A stretch of 23,912 bases of DNA from UBA3824 sp017541145 (GTDB lineage Bacteria; Bacteroidota; Bacteroidia; Bacteroidales; UBA3824). The notes below the pieces were generated by a model that was given only the letters and a program-made list of their open reading frames with translations, ran no database searches and was not told where the DNA came from. Position numbers and translations under genes: made by a program. The stretch covers positions 1 through 23,912 of the forward strand of contig CAMVLO010000060.1 of the NCBI GenBank assembly GCA_947168365.1. Reading direction: 5' to 3'. Shown piece after piece: positions 6,560 to 14,655 of the stretch (the first letter of the stretch is position 1; each line of letters begins with the position of its first letter).

Positions 6560-7406
6560 AATTTATCACAGTGTGAACAGTGCTTTATCAAAAATAGTAA
6601 AAAAAATACTATATCCCGCACCGAAAATCAACTCTCAAAAACTCAAACAAAAGTTCAAAGGTCAATGGGTTGTGATAACGGGAGCGTCTCGCGGAATTGG
6701 TGAAGCACTTGCCAGCCGACTGATAAATTGCGGGGCAAAACTTATTCTCGTTGCTCGTAGTGAAGACAAACTGAAAGCATTATATTTCAAAGCGTTAGAA
6801 AACAATTGCGAAGTAAAAATCTCGATAACCGATTTAAGAAACCGAGAGCAACTGAACGCATTTTGTGAGGCTCTGAGGCAACAACCCGATGTCAAATACG
6901 TATTCTGCAACGCCGGAAAATCCATTCACCGCAAAATCATGGATTCAATTGACCGTATGCATGATTTTGACCGGACTATGGATTTGAATTTCAAGGCTTT
7001 AACATCAATTGGATTAGCAGTGTTGCCCAACTTGCAGAAAAATCACGGTAAAATTATCTATACATCTTCCGTGAGCTGTCTTTACCCCGCAGCACCTAAG
7101 TGGAGTGCGTATCATTCGTCGAAATGTGCAGCAAATATTTGGTGTCAAACTGTTGATAATGAGTTAAAAACACAAGGCGTAAGAGTTCAAATTGCTTACA
7201 TGCCGTTGGTACATACTCAGATGTCGGATGTTACAGAAATTTATCGCAAAATGCCCGCTTATTCAGCCGAAGAAGCTGCCGACATTTTATTGAAGCTAAG
7301 CATCAGCGACAAAAGATGTTACAAGCCGTGGTGGGCATGGTTGACCGAAGTTCCGGCATTTTGTTTGTCACCAATTGTTAGAAAAATTTACAATCTAATA
7401 AAATGA
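6522..7406 (+). CDS. Short-chain dehydrogenase/reductase (SDR)
   Basis: A classical NAD(P)-dependent oxidoreductase. It has the cofactor motif TGASRGIG at residues 53-60, NAG at 130-132, a catalytic Asn in DLNFKAL near 156, Ser in IIYTSSVS at 182-183, and Tyr197-x3-Lys201 (YHSSK). The 45 or so residues before the Rossmann fold are longer than usual. ATG 6522 overlaps the Nudix gene by 38 bp, while GTG 6573 would start 14 bp after the Nudix stop and still leave an N-terminal helix, so the start is uncertain. The 4-bp overlap with the following acyl-CoA-synthetase-like gene implies translational coupling and a shared pathway, probably acyl or lipid metabolism. The substrate cannot be told from sequence. 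Confidence 0.85.
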   Translation: MRHCGNILQKITKIYHSVNSALSKIVKKILYPAPKINSQKLKQKFKGQWVVITGASRGIGEALASRLINCGAKLILVARSEDKLKALYFKALENNCEVKISITDLRNREQLNAFCEALRQQPDVKYVFCNAGKSIHRKIMDSIDRMHDFDRTMDLNFKALTSIGLAVLPNLQKNHGKIIYTSSVSCLYPAAPKWSAYHSSKCAANIWCQTVDNELKTQGVRVQIAYMPLVHTQMSDVTEIYRKMPAYSAEEAADILLKLSISDKRCYKPWWAWLTEVPAFCLSPIVRKIYNLIK

Positions 7407-8911
7407 ATTTACTTTTTACACTTATAAAACTGCATTTAATAACGCCACGGGGAATTTTCAGACTTCTACAATCTTTTGTTTCTGAAGGACTTACCTCGAT
7501 GTCGTTGTTACGTTTTGCTTCCAAATATTATCCCGAAAATACGGCAATTGTTTCTGAATCTGAACGTTTAACATACAAACAATTTTACAAAAAAGCAATT
7601 TTACTAAGTGCAATTCTGAAACGAAATTTCAATATCCAAAATTCTGACAATGTAGCACTGATTTGCAGAAATCACACAATATCAGCACTTTTGCTGCCGT
7701 CGTTGCAACGCATAGGCGCAAATACCAAAGCTCTTAACACTGATTTTTCAGTTGAAAACTTTCAGCAAATTCTTTCAAAACAAAAATTCAAACTGCTGAT
7801 TTACGATGATGAATTTCTCAGTAAAATACCGTTGATTGTAAATTGTAAAGCGGTAACTTCCAAATATTTAGCTACATTTCTTAACGATACAAAAGTCTCA
7901 CCCGCTCCCCTACCCCGCTTAAAATTTTTTAAAAGTCCCAACATCTCGGTAGTTACCGGCGGCACGTCAGGCGGATACAAAGAAGCATCGAGGAAACCGT
8001 CTGTATTTCAGTTTCTTCCGCCATTTTTCTCGTTATTACGCGACATCAAAATACAACGTTACCAAAATGTATTGATTGCATTGCCGTTTTACCACGGATT
8101 CGGACTTTGTACTTTGATTATTTCGATTTTGATGGGTAAAAAAATCAGTCTCGCAAGATATTTTGACGCTGAAAATATTTTGCAAACTATTAATAATGAA
8201 CAAATTGACATTTTCCCGGCTGTTCCCGTCATGTTGACAAGGATGTGGGATGTATTTCTGTCAACAACAAAATTTCATGATATAAAAAATTACCTAAGAT
8301 GTATAATTTGCGGTGGCGACCGTCTCGACAAAAAACTTGTAAACCAAACAAGCGAAATTTTTGGTGACATCTTGTACAATCTTTACGGAACTTCCGAAGC
8401 CGGATTTTTCATGCTCGCCACGCCCAACGATCTAAAAATCAATGCAGAATCCACAATCGGGAAACCTATTTTCGGAGTTAAATGCGAAATCCGCAATCCC
8501 GATTCCAATGGTGTCGGTACATTTTGGGCAAAATCGCCGTGGGCTGTTACGTCGCTCAGAAATTGCTGGCAATCAACGGGTGACAGAGTTTCAATGAACG
8601 AAGCAGGATATTATTTTTATCACGGTCGCGAGGACAGAATGGTGGTTTGCGGCGGTGAAAATGTTTATCCCGAAGACTTGGAACGGGCACTTTGCGAACT
8701 GAATTTTGTAACCGCCGCCAAAGCTTTTCCGATGCCTGACAAGGATTTCGGAACGGTTCTAAATGTAAAAATCGAGCTGAAAAAAGGTACGGAAATCTCA
8801 TCGGAGGAAATAGTTAACTACCTGAAAACCAAAATAACACGAGCCGCAATGCCTCACAAAATAGAATTCGGAAATATTAAATCGCTGTCAACAGGCAAAA
8901 CTGCAATCTAA
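7403..8911 (+). CDS. AMP-binding (ANL superfamily) acyl-CoA synthetase-like protein
   Basis: An adenylate-forming enzyme expected to activate a carboxylic acid with ATP and load it on CoA or a carrier. The motifs are in order: phosphate loop TGGTSGGYKEA (185-195), YGTSEAG (328-334), STGD (391-394), the hinge and core GREDRMVVCGGENVYPEDLE (408-427), and the final catalytic lysine in STGKT (Lys499). It ends three residues after that lysine, slightly shorter than most relatives. The N-terminal region resembles FadD-type fatty acyl-CoA synthetases. It starts at ATGA, which overlaps the SDR stop. The SDR-synthetase pair suggests production or modification of an acyl product, perhaps an unusual lipid, but no partner gene here fixes the substrate. 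Confidence 0.85.
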   Translation: MNLLFTLIKLHLITPRGIFRLLQSFVSEGLTSMSLLRFASKYYPENTAIVSESERLTYKQFYKKAILLSAILKRNFNIQNSDNVALICRNHTISALLLPSLQRIGANTKALNTDFSVENFQQILSKQKFKLLIYDDEFLSKIPLIVNCKAVTSKYLATFLNDTKVSPAPLPRLKFFKSPNISVVTGGTSGGYKEASRKPSVFQFLPPFFSLLRDIKIQRYQNVLIALPFYHGFGLCTLIISILMGKKISLARYFDAENILQTINNEQIDIFPAVPVMLTRMWDVFLSTTKFHDIKNYLRCIICGGDRLDKKLVNQTSEIFGDILYNLYGTSEAGFFMLATPNDLKINAESTIGKPIFGVKCEIRNPDSNGVGTFWAKSPWAVTSLRNCWQSTGDRVSMNEAGYYFYHGREDRMVVCGGENVYPEDLERALCELNFVTAAKAFPMPDKDFGTVLNVKIELKKGTEISSEEIVNYLKTKITRAAMPHKIEFGNIKSLSTGKTAI

Positions 8912-9026
8912 AAGATGTTAACAAAAAAAAGCGTAAAACAAAGTCAAAATAAATTTGGAAATCTAAGAAAAATTTGCAAAATTTGTGCAGAATATAAGAT
9001 GTAAAAACAAAAAACAACTTTTAATT

Positions 9027-9890
9027 ATGGCTTATGTCAACGAAAAAAAGTCCAAACTGATGAATATCTTCAAAGATACATTGGACTTTATCAGAGAAGA
9101 AGAAGATCTTTATGACAGCGTAGAATACAGCAAACGCGAAACCGAAATTATCAAAGCCGATGAGTATTACGACCTTGAGGACACAAACCGCAACGGCAAA
9201 ATTGTAGTAACAAAATCCAGAACTTTTGAAGCTGCAATGCGTTACGCTCAAGACGAGGCTTACAGCGACAAACTGATTGCAGTACTGAATTTTGCGTCGG
9301 CAACCAATCCGGGCGGCGGCGTGGAATACGGTGCAACTGCTCAAGAAGAATCGCTTTGCAGATGCTCTACTCTGTATCCGGTTTTGAGTCAACACAGATT
9401 AGCTATCGATTTTTATGAACCTAACCGCAAGGCTCACAATCCGTTGCACACCGACGATATAATTTATTCGCCGGGAATTGTAATTGTAAAAACCGACGAG
9501 GAATTGCCGGAACGTATGCTGGAAGACGATTGGTGTCAAGTGGATGTTATTACATGTGCTGCACCGAATTTAAAACCGCCGAAGTCAACAAGTTACAAAC
9601 CGCAAAACGCTGATTCAGCAGAAAAAATCAGCAACGAAGAATTGTATGATTTGCACCTGAGCCGCGCACAACATATCTTGAATGTAGCAGCAGGTCAAGG
9701 CGTTGATATTCTGATTCTTGGTGCTTTTGGTTGCGGCGCGTTTATGAACAATCCGAATGTGGTGGCAAGTGCTTACAATGATGCGTTGAAAGATTACGCT
9801 AAATATTTTGACGTTGTAGAGTTCGCAATTTATTCAACTCCTTACGATTCAAAAAATTACAAAGCATTTTACGACACGCTAACAGACTAA
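9027..9890 (+). CDS. Bacterial-type poly(ADP-ribose) glycohydrolase (TIGR02452/DUF2263 family)
   Basis: This hydrolase belongs to the PARG/macrodomain fold group that removes ADP-ribose from modified proteins or polymers. The catalytic signature GGG-x7-QEE is intact: NPGGGVEYGATAQEESL, with GGG at residues 96-98 and the two glutamates at 107-108, counted from Met at 9027. LILGAFGCGAFMNNP near the C-terminus matches the family's second conserved block. I prefer ATG 9027 (MAYVNEKKSKL) to the in-frame ATG 8985 because the latter adds 14 residues not typical of the family. It is cytoplasmic and full length at 287 aa. It follows the lipid-like operon by 115 bp. TAAATTTG at 8950-8957 fits a -7 box, but no -33 element accompanies it. 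Confidence 0.9.
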   Translation: MAYVNEKKSKLMNIFKDTLDFIREEEDLYDSVEYSKRETEIIKADEYYDLEDTNRNGKIVVTKSRTFEAAMRYAQDEAYSDKLIAVLNFASATNPGGGVEYGATAQEESLCRCSTLYPVLSQHRLAIDFYEPNRKAHNPLHTDDIIYSPGIVIVKTDEELPERMLEDDWCQVDVITCAAPNLKPPKSTSYKPQNADSAEKISNEELYDLHLSRAQHILNVAAGQGVDILILGAFGCGAFMNNPNVVASAYNDALKDYAKYFDVVEFAIYSTPYDSKNYKAFYDTLTD

Positions 9891-9910
9891 CTCTTTCATA
9901 AATAAAACAA

Positions 9911-9953
9911 AAAAACGGTGGGTTCTTAATTGTTTTTTGAACTCACCGTTTTT
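9911..9953. terminator. Bidirectional terminator between PARG and GH43 genes
   Basis: A 15-bp stem with one G-T pair (9911-9925 with 9939-9953) has A runs on the left and T runs on the right, so it can stop transcription from both sides. It lies 20 bp from the stop of each convergent gene. Confidence 0.85.
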
Positions 9954-9973
9954 GTATAATTTAATTAAAATTT

Positions 9974-11569
9974 TTATTCACTGATTTTAAACCAATCGAA
10001 GTCAGCATAGCCGCCCGGCTGTTTGGTTGAATAATTGAACAACGCAAATCTCTGACCCATAAAATGATCAAGTCGATAAACCATTTGAAGTGTATCACCG
10101 AGATTTTTCCACTCTTTGCCATCGAGCGAGTAAGAAAATACTGCCTTATCGTGTTGATTTTCAAAATCGCAGTCAGCTTTTAAATAAACCTGCTCAGCAT
10201 CCAAAGCTACTGAAGCAATTTCTTTCTGAATCGGTTTGTAATCTTCCTCAAATTGATTATTAACCGCAACAACAAAACGTTTGCCGTTTTCTACCTTAAC
10301 GCCGATATATCCGAATCGTCCCGCCAAAAGTGCAAGTCCGGCAACATCTCCGTCTTTCAGACCGGCAGCATCAAGAAGTGCAGAACCGCTGCATTTTGGT
10401 CCGAATGTTCTTTGTGTCAACATGTTGCGACTAAACAAAAATGAATCGTCGATACGGTCGGTTTTCAATCTCATAAAGCCTTTACGCTCAGAAAGTGACC
10501 ATAATTCATTGACCGGATTGTGATTCCACTGCCAAACAAGTTTCAATTTGTCGCCCGAAAAATCATCGCTGTCCACAATTCCCGGAATCAAACTTTTGTT
10601 TTTCGGAAGATTAAGCTCGTCCGGAACTTTGCCGTCAACACCAAAAACCGGCCAACCGTCTTTCCATTCCACCGGTACCAAATATGGAATACGACCGACA
10701 GCACCTCTGTCACCAAACAAGTATGCAAACCATTTACCATCAGGAGTATCCACAAGTCCGCCCTGTGCAACGCCTTTGTCCTGAAGTACTACTTTGCCCT
10801 CGTAAGGTCCGAAAAGATTGTCAGCACGATGACAAACCACGGTACGCATACCGCCTCTTGGCCAAACGATATTGAAAAGATAGTATTTACCGTTGATTTT
10901 AAACATCTGAGAACCTTCAGCTCCAAGCATAATATCATCGCCGGCGGGTTTGCTTGCATTTTCTATCAAAACTTTTTCAGTTCCTTCTATTACGCCGCTG
11001 AAATCCGGTTGCAACTCTCTGATACTCAACTTACCGTTGCCGTTTATCATGTAAACATGACCATCATCTTCAAACATCACGGTATGGTCGTGAAGTGCGG
11101 GTTTAAACTCGTGACGTTCCCAATTTCCGGTTTCAGGATTATCGGTTGTAAAGAAATAAGTTTTGTTTGTAACATTATCAAAAGTACTGACAACAAACTT
11201 GTTGTTAACATATCTGATACAACTTGCCCACGAACCGCTGCCGTAAGTGTTTTTGCCGTTCAAAAGCATTGTTTCATCTTGATTACCAAGAATATCGTAA
11301 CAATAACTTACGATTTTCCAGTTAGCAAGATCTTTTGAAGTCATAACCGGCACACCCGGATTCATGTGCATTGTAGTACTTGTAAGATAATAAGTGTCAC
11401 CAACCCGAACCATAGACAAGTCGGGAACATCCGCCCAAATTACGGGATTTGTACATCTTTCTGTAGCCGAAGAATCTACAGAAGAGGCGTTGTTATTTTG
11501 ATTAGAACCGCAAGAAGCGAAGAACAACGCAACAGACAACAGACTAATTGATAAGATTTTACGTTTCAT
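9974..11569 (-). CDS. Glycoside hydrolase family 43 lipoprotein (beta-xylosidase or arabinofuranosidase type)
   Basis: A 531-residue surface or periplasmic lipoprotein with signal peptide and lipobox FFASC (Cys20). The five-bladed propeller signature is visible. NPVIWADVPDLSMVRVGDTYY carries the likely base Asp (about residue 51). HDHTVMFEDDGHVYMINGNG holds the pKa-tuning Asp, and MLGAEGSQMFKINGKYYLFN holds the general-acid Glu. From about residue 335 a jelly-roll domain follows (DDFSGDKLKLVWQWNHNP ... YADFDWFKI), as in two-domain GH43 beta-xylosidases. Such enzymes trim xylan or arabinan oligosaccharides. Exact substrate and subfamily cannot be assigned. It is monocistronic, preceded and followed by terminators, and sits upstream of no transporter gene of its own. 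Confidence 0.88.
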   Translation of the reverse strand: MKRKILSISLLSVALFFASCGSNQNNNASSVDSSATERCTNPVIWADVPDLSMVRVGDTYYLTSTTMHMNPGVPVMTSKDLANWKIVSYCYDILGNQDETMLLNGKNTYGSGSWASCIRYVNNKFVVSTFDNVTNKTYFFTTDNPETGNWERHEFKPALHDHTVMFEDDGHVYMINGNGKLSIRELQPDFSGVIEGTEKVLIENASKPAGDDIMLGAEGSQMFKINGKYYLFNIVWPRGGMRTVVCHRADNLFGPYEGKVVLQDKGVAQGGLVDTPDGKWFAYLFGDRGAVGRIPYLVPVEWKDGWPVFGVDGKVPDELNLPKNKSLIPGIVDSDDFSGDKLKLVWQWNHNPVNELWSLSERKGFMRLKTDRIDDSFLFSRNMLTQRTFGPKCSGSALLDAAGLKDGDVAGLALLAGRFGYIGVKVENGKRFVVAVNNQFEEDYKPIQKEIASVALDAEQVYLKADCDFENQHDKAVFSYSLDGKEWKNLGDTLQMVYRLDHFMGQRFALFNYSTKQPGGYADFDWFKISE

Positions 11570-11647
11570 TTGATTTAAGTATTAATTTTTCGCAAGATAC
11601 GTTATTTTTACTTCAATTACAACAATTAAATCATTGACACGCAAAAA

Positions 11648-11677
11648 AAATATCCCACAAAAATTTGCGGGATATTT
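11648..11677 (-). terminator. Terminator of the leucine-rich-repeat lipoprotein gene
   Basis: AAATATCCC (11648-11656) pairs with GGGATATTT (11669-11677), with further pairing of CAAA and TTTG across the loop. The minus strand continues into a run of eight T, 27 bp after the stop of the upstream minus-strand gene. Confidence 0.8.
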
Positions 11678-11703
11678 ATCATTTTAATTTTTTTTTCGGA
11701 ATA

Positions 11704-12990
11704 TTACTTAGGCATACCGATAACTTTGGTATCAACAAAGAAACAGTTATTACCCATTGTTTTTAGTTGACTGCCTGCTTCAAAAGTTACAGTTTTTAAA
11801 TCATAAGAATAAAAAGCGTAGTCACCAATTGTAGTTACTGATTTAGGAATTGTAAAACTTTCGACCCCTGCATATTCAAAAACAGCAATTCCAATAGTTT
11901 TCAATTTAGTACCTTCTTCAAAATTGAACTTTTTTAAACTACCACAATCATTGAAAGCACCATTACCCAATTCAACAACACTTTTTGGCAATGTAAATTC
12001 TGTGAGTCCTGATTGTTTAAAAGCATCGTTGGAAATAATCTCCAATTGACTGTCTTTTTCAAAATTTACCTTTTTTAAATTGCTACAATAACCAAAAGCA
12101 TCAAGTATAATTTTTACTGATTTAGGAATTGTAATTTCGTTAATTCTCTTGCAATTACTAAAGTTCTTATACAAAAATTCAAGTGTATTAGGTAAAATAA
12201 CCTTTATTTCTGCACCAATTTCGTAATTGCCAAACATCTCTCTTGGTAAATACTTTAAATTCGTATTTGAAAAATCAAAAGTTAAAGGAATATCTGAATA
12301 TTTACATAAACTTTCTACAACCTCAAATGAAGCACTAGAATTAAGTCTACCACCTGCTGATAGCTTCCAACTAGAATAATTGTCAGTACCTTTTTCCGGG
12401 AAATCTACGGCTCTGTTAAGTCCACAGTTACCTTCAATAATAAAGTACATCATTTCAGGTCTGTTTTCTTTGGCATAAGCCTCCAAATATTCCGGAATAT
12501 CTTCGTATTTACAACGAACAACATTTGAAAACACTGCATAAAGTGTAGTGTTTTTATCTGTTGTAAAGTCGGTAACAACTTCACCTTTTGAAGTTTTTGC
12601 CCAACCTTTAAACACGTAACCGGCAATATCAACAACAGGCAATTCAACTGCGGAATTTACAACTGCTTTTACATCTGACGGAGCTGTACCTTCAACACCA
12701 TTCAAATCAAAACTAATCAAAACAGTTTCTTCTTCTTTCTCAGTTTTTCCTGATTCTGAAGGATTTTGATTTTCATTGTTTTCTGTGTTTTCTGGATTTT
12801 CAGAAGGTTTTTGGTCTTCGGGTTTTGTTGTGTTTCCTGAATTTTGTTGTTGAGAAGAGTTTTCCGGATTCTCTTTATTTTCTACTTGTTGTTTTTGATC
12901 AACATCGTCATCTTTATCTTTATTACATGACGAAAAAAAGCTAGCAGAACTTAACAACATCATTGCTGCTAACAAATAGTGTTTTTTCAT
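11704..12990 (-). CDS. BspA-type leucine-rich-repeat lipoprotein with InlB/Flg_new-like repeat
   Basis: I start it at ATG 12990, not at the frame's first ATG at 13059, because this gives a typical lipoprotein signal, MKKHYLLAAMMLLSSASFFSSC (Cys22). A low-complexity Asn/Glu/Pro/Gln/Ser-rich linker follows to about residue 90. Next is one Listeria-Bacteroides-type beta repeat (GYVFKGWAKTSKGEVV ... NTTLYAVF). The C-terminal half has at least five LRR_5 units of the form ITIPKSVKIILDAFGYCSNL and FTIPKSVTTIGDYAFYSYDL. These surface proteins are usually linked to adhesion or binding, though the ligand is unknown. The total is 428 residues. The gene is single, with a strong terminator after it. Confidence 0.85.
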   Translation of the reverse strand: MKKHYLLAAMMLLSSASFFSSCNKDKDDDVDQKQQVENKENPENSSQQQNSGNTTKPEDQKPSENPENTENNENQNPSESGKTEKEEETVLISFDLNGVEGTAPSDVKAVVNSAVELPVVDIAGYVFKGWAKTSKGEVVTDFTTDKNTTLYAVFSNVVRCKYEDIPEYLEAYAKENRPEMMYFIIEGNCGLNRAVDFPEKGTDNYSSWKLSAGGRLNSSASFEVVESLCKYSDIPLTFDFSNTNLKYLPREMFGNYEIGAEIKVILPNTLEFLYKNFSNCKRINEITIPKSVKIILDAFGYCSNLKKVNFEKDSQLEIISNDAFKQSGLTEFTLPKSVVELGNGAFNDCGSLKKFNFEEGTKLKTIGIAVFEYAGVESFTIPKSVTTIGDYAFYSYDLKTVTFEAGSQLKTMGNNCFFVDTKVIGMPK

Positions 12991-13172
12991 TTGCAGATAA
13001 ATTAAGTTAAAATAGTAATCAATGCTGTTAAAACGGATAAAAAATTTAATTATTATCACTTCAGCAAATTATTTTTTTCAATTAGCGCAACAATACTTCA
13101 CAATCAACTTCTAATCAACACAATAACCGATCAAAATAAAATATAGAATCCAACAAGTAAAATCCGCAAGGT

Positions 13173-13188
13173 AAAAAAAAAAAAAAAA
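13173..13188 (+). repeat. Run of sixteen A
   Basis: An uninterrupted A16 tract lies 37 bp upstream of the -7 box of the outer-membrane protein gene. It may bend DNA or act like an UP element, and its length is prone to slippage or to assembly error. Confidence 0.6.
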
Positions 13189-13224
13189 TAACAGCAAAGT
13201 GCAATAAGTTTAAAAATCTTTTTA

Positions 13225-13232
13225 TACATTTG
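13225..13232 (+). promoter_or_regulatory. Promoter -7 element of the outer-membrane barrel gene
   Basis: TACATTTG, a perfect TAnnTTTG followed by C, lies 66 bp before the ATG. There is no clear TTTG at -33, and the upstream A tract may compensate. Confidence 0.55.
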
Positions 13233-13298
13233 CACCGAAAAAAATTTAGCCATTAGCTAAAAAATTATTTTAAACAAATTAAATATAAACAATAAAAA

Positions 13299-13988
13299 AT
13301 GAAATTAGTTAAATTATTCATTGTTGCAGCAGTATTGGCAGTAACAGCACCTGCATTTGCGCAGGACGTAAACTTCGGCGTACTTGCCGGTTTTAACTCT
13401 TCTAACGCATCAGTAAAAATTGCAGGAAATGATGTTGATGATTTGAAATCAAAATTAGGTACCAATATCGGTGCATTCGTAGACTTCAATTTCAGCGAAA
13501 AACTCGCGTTGGAAACAGGACTTCAGTTTGAACAAAAAGGTCACAAATATGAAGAAGAAATAGCATCAGGATTTGGATTTTCTATTAAATTTACAACAAA
13601 AACCATCATCAACTACTTAACAATTCCTGTAAACGCGCGTTTGAATTTGCCGCTTGGTGAAAAAAACCTCTATTTCCTCGCCGGTCCTACATTAGGAATC
13701 GCTATTTCAGGTAAAGAAAAACTTGATGGAGGTGATAACGATGATGACGACGATATGGAATTTGACGAAGAAGACGATGAAGATAAATTAAAATTCGGTA
13801 ACGAAGATGATTGTGATTATAGACGTTTGAATATCGGCGCTCGTTTTGGCGTTGGTTTTGAATTCTCTAACAAACTTGGTATCAGATGTACTTATGACCT
13901 CGGCTTGTCTAATCTTGTACCAAAAGGTGACAGCGACAACTCATATAAATCAAAAGCTTTTGGTATCGCTTTGACATACAAATTCTAA
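13299..13988 (+). CDS. Outer-membrane beta-barrel protein, porin-like (OMP_b-brl family)
   Basis: A 229-residue protein with a textbook signal peptide, MKLVKLFIVAAVLAVTAPAFA, cut before Gln22. Alternating amphipathic strands follow: FGVLAGFNSS, LGTNIGAFVDFNF, LALETGLQFEQKG, LTIPVNARLNLPLG and YFLAGPTLGIAISG. It ends in Phe, as barrel proteins do (FGIALTYKF). This matches the small 8-strand Bacteroidetes barrel family often called porin-like. Between two strands lies a very acidic insert, GGDNDDDDDMEFDEEDDEDK (about residues 146-165), likely an exposed, possibly cation-binding loop. It has its own promoter and a perfect terminator. Function is unknown beyond outer-membrane location. Confidence 0.87.
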   Translation: MKLVKLFIVAAVLAVTAPAFAQDVNFGVLAGFNSSNASVKIAGNDVDDLKSKLGTNIGAFVDFNFSEKLALETGLQFEQKGHKYEEEIASGFGFSIKFTTKTIINYLTIPVNARLNLPLGEKNLYFLAGPTLGIAISGKEKLDGGDNDDDDDMEFDEEDDEDKLKFGNEDDCDYRRLNIGARFGVGFEFSNKLGIRCTYDLGLSNLVPKGDSDNSYKSKAFGIALTYKF

Positions 13989-14020
13989 TTTGAAATAATA
14001 ACTCTTTTTCAAAAATAACT

Positions 14021-14064
14021 AACACCGCATCTTGCAACATAGCTTCAAGATGCGGTGTTTTTTT
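14021..14064 (+). terminator. Strong intrinsic terminator after the barrel gene
   Basis: A perfect 14-bp stem (14021-14034 with 14046-14059, core ACCGCATCTTG) is followed by T to 14064. It lies 32 bp after the stop codon. An ATG inside it (14032) is in frame with the next gene but cannot be its start. Confidence 0.93.
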
Positions 14065-14078
14065 ATGTTGACTTTTAT

Positions 14079-14086
14079 TATTTTTG
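14079..14086 (+). promoter_or_regulatory. Promoter -7 element of the DUF2809 gene
   Basis: TATTTTTG fits TAnnTTTG, sits just after the terminator, and is 29 bp before ATG 14116. It supports that ATG as the start. Confidence 0.45.
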
Positions 14087-14115
14087 CAATTGCTTTTAAA
14101 TGGAAAAAAATCAAA

Positions 14116-14478
14116 ATGAAATCCAAATTAATTTCTTCGGCTCTCGGTATCATCATTTTAATTCCGTTAGGATTGTTCTCAAGGCATATCAATTGGCTTC
14201 CGTCTGAAACCGGCGATGCACTTTGGGCTATGATGATGTTTTGTATTTGGAGATTTTTGTTAATCAACAGAAATTTGAATTTTGTTGCAATTATCAGTTT
14301 GATATGTTGTTACGCTGTGGAATTTTCTCAACTTATTACTTGGCAATGGCTTGTAGAGTTACGTAAAACTTTTATCGGACACATGATTCTCGGTCAAGGT
14401 TTTCTCTGGATTGATTTGTTGGCTTATACTATTGGAATTGCTTGTATTTGGTTAGTTTTCAGAAAGATAGAAAAGTAA
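14116..14478 (+). CDS. DUF2809 family small membrane protein, 120 aa
   Basis: An integral membrane protein with four hydrophobic segments. DUF2809 signatures are visible: LGLFSRHINWLPSETGDALWA, YAVEFSQLITWQWLVELRKT and HMILGQGFLWIDLLAYTIGI. I start it at ATG 14116 (MKSKLISSALG). The earlier in-frame ATGs at 14032 and 14065 lie in or at the edge of the preceding terminator, and a -7 box lies between them and 14116. The family has no known function. It is monocistronic, with a hairpin after it formed partly by a dispersed repeat copy. Confidence 0.82.
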   Translation: MKSKLISSALGIIILIPLGLFSRHINWLPSETGDALWAMMMFCIWRFLLINRNLNFVAIISLICCYAVEFSQLITWQWLVELRKTFIGHMILGQGFLWIDLLAYTIGIACIWLVFRKIEK

Positions 14479-14507
14479 CTCAAATTTCCGCAAGTATTTT
14501 TTTCGAA

Positions 14508-14562
14508 CACCGAATTAAACTAATAAAACTAAGATTTTTATTGGATTCGCCTTAATTCGGTG
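14508..14562 (+). repeat. Dispersed repeat copy 2 forming a nested hairpin
   Basis: CACCGAATTAA (14508-14518) pairs with TTAATTCGGTG (14552-14562). Inside it AATAAAA (14522-14528) pairs with TTTTATT (14536-14542). The first 30 bases are the second copy of the dispersed repeat. Placed 30 bp after the DUF2809 stop, it may serve as a terminator, though no T run follows. Confidence 0.65.
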
Positions 14563-14600
14563 ATGAATAAAACAACTCAAAGTTGAGTAAATAAAAAAAA

Positions 14601-14632
14601 GGGGAAACTCCGAACATGCCGGAAATTTCCCC
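14601..14632 (-). terminator. Terminator of the susCDE operon
   Basis: GGGGAAA (14601-14607) pairs with TTTCCCC (14626-14632), and TCCG with CGGA inside. On the minus strand it is followed by a run of eight T, 24 bp after the susE stop. Confidence 0.85.
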
Positions 14633-14655
14633 ACTAAAAAATGAACTGTATGATT

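Noticed and set aside
10520..11338. 272-aa plus-strand open frame
   Set aside because: It lies wholly antisense to the GH43 catalytic domain, which has clear family motifs. The long frame is a by-product of codon use.
12988..13059. Longer N-terminus for the leucine-rich-repeat protein
   Set aside because: The extra 23 residues would bury the lipoprotein signal peptide, and the internal Met at 12990 gives a standard one.
14032..14115. Upstream in-frame extension of the DUF2809 gene
   Set aside because: Its first ATG is inside the perfect terminator hairpin and the next precedes a -7 promoter box, so ATG 14116 is the better start.
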